The position numbers and the translations under genes were made by a program. Shown in pieces: positions 62,566-64,000 of a stretch of DNA of 64,000 bases; the stretch's first letter is position 1; each line of letters begins with the position of its first letter. This DNA is from Halonotius aquaticus (lineage in GTDB: Archaea > Halobacteriota > Halobacteria > Halobacteriales > Haloferacaceae): NCBI RefSeq assembly GCF_003605575.1, contig NZ_QKNY01000001.1:62001-126000 (forward strand). The letters run 5' to 3'. Below the pieces are notes generated by a model. That model saw only the letters and a program-made list of their open reading frames with translations. It had not been told where the DNA came from and did not search any database.

Positions 62566-62832
62566 ATGGGAACAACAGCCGACGAGCGGGGACGGATCTA
62601 CCTCCCAAAAGATGTGCGGGATCGCTACGGGGATCGCTACCGGATCGTCGAACTTCCGACCCACGTCGTGTTGTTACCGGTCGATGACGACCCGATCGAA
62701 GGGCTTCGAGATGCCGTCGGCGATGCGTTCGCGGACATCGACCACGATGATATTGAGGGAGAAGCGATTGCGACGGCGACGGCCGAAATAACCGCCGAGA
62801 TCAACGACCGCGACCGCCAGTCATCAGAGTAG
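62566..62832 (+). CDS. vapB: AbrB/SpoVT-type antitoxin
   Basis: An 88-aa protein. The N-terminal swapped-hairpin AbrB domain is MGTTADERGRIYLPKDVRDRYGDRYRIVEL (GRIYLPK is the core). The acidic C-terminal half would wrap the toxin. It precedes the PIN-domain gene by 4 nt, forming a VapBC-type module; the AbrB domain should also repress the operon promoter. AT-rich sequence (TTATACGGGAAAATATT, about 62522-62538) precedes it. Confidence 0.88.
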   Translation: MGTTADERGRIYLPKDVRDRYGDRYRIVELPTHVVLLPVDDDPIEGLRDAVGDAFADIDHDDIEGEAIATATAEITAEINDRDRQSSE

Positions 62833-62836
62833 CAGC

Positions 62837-63235
62837 ATGTATGTCGAAACCGACTTTCTGCTCAGTCTTGCGAAACAAGACGACTGGCTGCAGGACGCCG
62901 CACACGACGCACTGGAAGAGTACGAGGGGATTCATACGTCGATCACTGCCTACACCGAATTTCTTATGCTCGCATACGATGAGGAGGCTGCCGACTACAC
63001 CGTCGATGTCGGTCGTGTGGTCGCCGACCTCGTTGAGTTAGTTCCTGTCAGACCGCAAGAACACGAAGAAGCGGTACTCACTGCCGCCGTACTGGCCGCT
63101 GAGCAGGAGTTTACGCCGTTCGACGCGATCCATGCCGGGATTGCGATTGTCACCGACGAATCAGTGCTATCCACTGAGCAGGATTACGATACCATCGAAC
63201 TCGATCGAATTCCGCTCAACGAACTTGGTTCGTAA
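62837..63235 (+). CDS. vapC: PIN-domain ribonuclease toxin
   Basis: A 132-aa PIN protein. The acidic active site is Asp6 (YVETDFLLSL), Glu41 (TAYTEF), Asp96 (FDAIHA) and probably Asp107 (VTDES), the usual four of VapC RNases. It is predicted to cleave RNA when freed from VapB. It lies 4 nt behind vapB. Its size and completeness suggest a functional module. Confidence 0.9.
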   Translation: MYVETDFLLSLAKQDDWLQDAAHDALEEYEGIHTSITAYTEFLMLAYDEEAADYTVDVGRVVADLVELVPVRPQEHEEAVLTAAVLAAEQEFTPFDAIHAGIAIVTDESVLSTEQDYDTIELDRIPLNELGS

Positions 63236-63319
63236 TCGGATGACAGAATCCGGAGTGATGCCGACGCAGCAATGTATTTCCTCGATTCAGCCGACTGCCG
63301 AACGATTGTGTCAACTACC

Positions 63320-64000
63320 TCAGTAATGCCACGGGAAGTCATCGAAATCCGGCTCCCGACCCTCTAAGAACGCATCTCGTCCCTCCTTCGCTTCGTCGGT
63401 CATGTAGGCCAGCCGCGTCGCCTCGCCGGCGAAGACCTGCTGGCCCATCATCCCGTCGTCGGTCGCGTTGAACGCAAATTTCAACATGCGCATCGCCGTT
63501 GGGCTCTTCGCTGTCATCTCCGCGGCCCACTCCAGCGCCACGTCCTCCAGTTCCTCATGGGCGATCGCTTCGTTGACCATCCCCATGTCGGCGGCTTCCT
63601 CGGCACTGTAGGTTTTGCCACGGAAAAACACCTCTCTGGCTTTCTTTTGGCCGATCTGTTTGGCGAGATACGCCGAGCCGAAGCCGCCATCAAAGGAGGC
63701 CACATCAGGGTCAGTCTGGAGGAATTTGGCGTGCTCGTCGCTGGCGAGTGTGAGATCACAGATTACGTGCAGTGAATGGCCGCCGCCGACCGCCCAGCCC
63801 GGCACCACCGCGACGACGGGTTTCGGCATCGTGCGGATGAGCCGCTGCACCTCCAAGATGTGGAGTCGACCCGCCTTGGCCTGTTGGACGGCTGGATCAT
63901 CGTCCGCACCCGCCTCATCGTCGTCGCGGTACTCATAGCCAGAGCCACCCCGCACCGACTGGTCGCCGCCGGAGCAGAACGCCCAGCCGCCATCCTCTGC
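63320..64000 (-). CDS. menB: 1,4-dihydroxy-2-naphthoyl-CoA synthase (5' end cut by window)
   Basis: The C-terminal ~226 residues of a crotonase-fold enzyme; the start lies beyond 64000. PGWAVGGGHSLHVICDLTLAS holds the oxyanion-hole glycines, TDPDVASFDGGFGSAYLAKQIG matches the MenB Ser/Asp loop, KSPTAMRMLKFAFNATDDG follows, and the end DFDDFPWHY is typical of MenB. The WAFCSGGDQ and RGGSGYEY region at the window edge is the A-loop. It closes the second ring of menaquinone. Other crotonases lack this combination. Confidence 0.93.
   Translation of the reverse strand, partial: AEDGGWAFCSGGDQSVRGGSGYEYRDDDEAGADDDPAVQQAKAGRLHILEVQRLIRTMPKPVVAVVPGWAVGGGHSLHVICDLTLASDEHAKFLQTDPDVASFDGGFGSAYLAKQIGQKKAREVFFRGKTYSAEEAADMGMVNEAIAHEELEDVALEWAAEMTAKSPTAMRMLKFAFNATDDGMMGQQVFAGEATRLAYMTDEAKEGRDAFLEGREPDFDDFPWHY

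Noticed and set aside
1..64000. CRISPR arrays, tRNA or rRNA genes
   Set aside because: No regularly spaced repeats and no cloverleaf with a T-loop consensus were found by eye; a tRNAscan and CRISPR search would settle it.

Overview
The window is chromosomal DNA from a haloarchaeon (class Halobacteria). The proteins are strongly acidic, the DNA is GC-rich, and the gene set is characteristically haloarchaeal: archaeosortase, CetZ tubulins, diphthine synthase, TmcA, an Lrp-type copper sensor with a TRASH domain, archaeal 6-hydroxymethylpterin pyrophosphokinase, PorAB and many Halobacteria-only hypothetical families. Several starts sit 22-35 nt behind TATA-like boxes (leaderless-type), and many gene pairs overlap by ATGA. 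I cannot name the genus; Halorubraceae-like organisms would fit.

Layout. 1-11.7 kb holds housekeeping and RNA-modification genes: a partial DEAD/DEAH helicase, a universal stress protein, artA, dphB, DUF456, tmcA and a TrmJ-like methyltransferase. It continues with folP and mptE (pterin/folate) and a CPD photolyase. 11.7-16.7 kb has a nuclease-like orphan, a copper unit (copA, an Lrp-TRASH regulator and a divergent copZ, with a shared 10-nt motif upstream) and Mn superoxide dismutase. 16.7-27.5 kb has a P-loop protein, thyA-folA, a soluble histidine kinase, a RIO/Bud32-like kinase, a TrkA-type/APC transporter pair and small metabolic enzymes. 27.6-31.6 kb is an ABC-2 exporter whose first permease is fused to a PrsW-like intramembrane protease. 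32.3-34.9 kb is cytochrome bd oxidase (cydAB) with an extra small membrane gene. 36.5-39.2 kb holds two tandem CetZ tubulins, the second with an acidic tail. 39.3-46.3 kb has aroA, aroC, porAB and an Lrp regulator.

46.3-53.1 kb is the accessory part and the most interesting. It has a 1-kb gene-poor AT-rich stretch, then a DUF5805-like gene overlapping a tyrosine recombinase, a zinc-ribbon protein and a membrane protein. These are followed by a compact set that I read as an azole-peptide (TOMM/LAP-type RiPP) pathway: a ThiF-like leader-binding partner with two CxxC pairs, a YcaO cyclodehydratase ending in PxPxP, a SagB-type dehydrogenase, and a 72-aa precursor candidate with an acidic leader and a Cys-Cys core. 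All needed modification activities are adjacent and translationally coupled; the precursor has its own TATA box.

53.2-64 kb returns to core functions: a ZIP metal transporter convergent with NikR (both carry GTTAATAAC), a glutaredoxin and an atypical peroxiredoxin-like protein, guaB, a MutS-related HhH ATPase, a VapBC toxin-antitoxin pair and a partial menB. No rRNA, tRNA, CRISPR array or intact insertion sequence was recognised.
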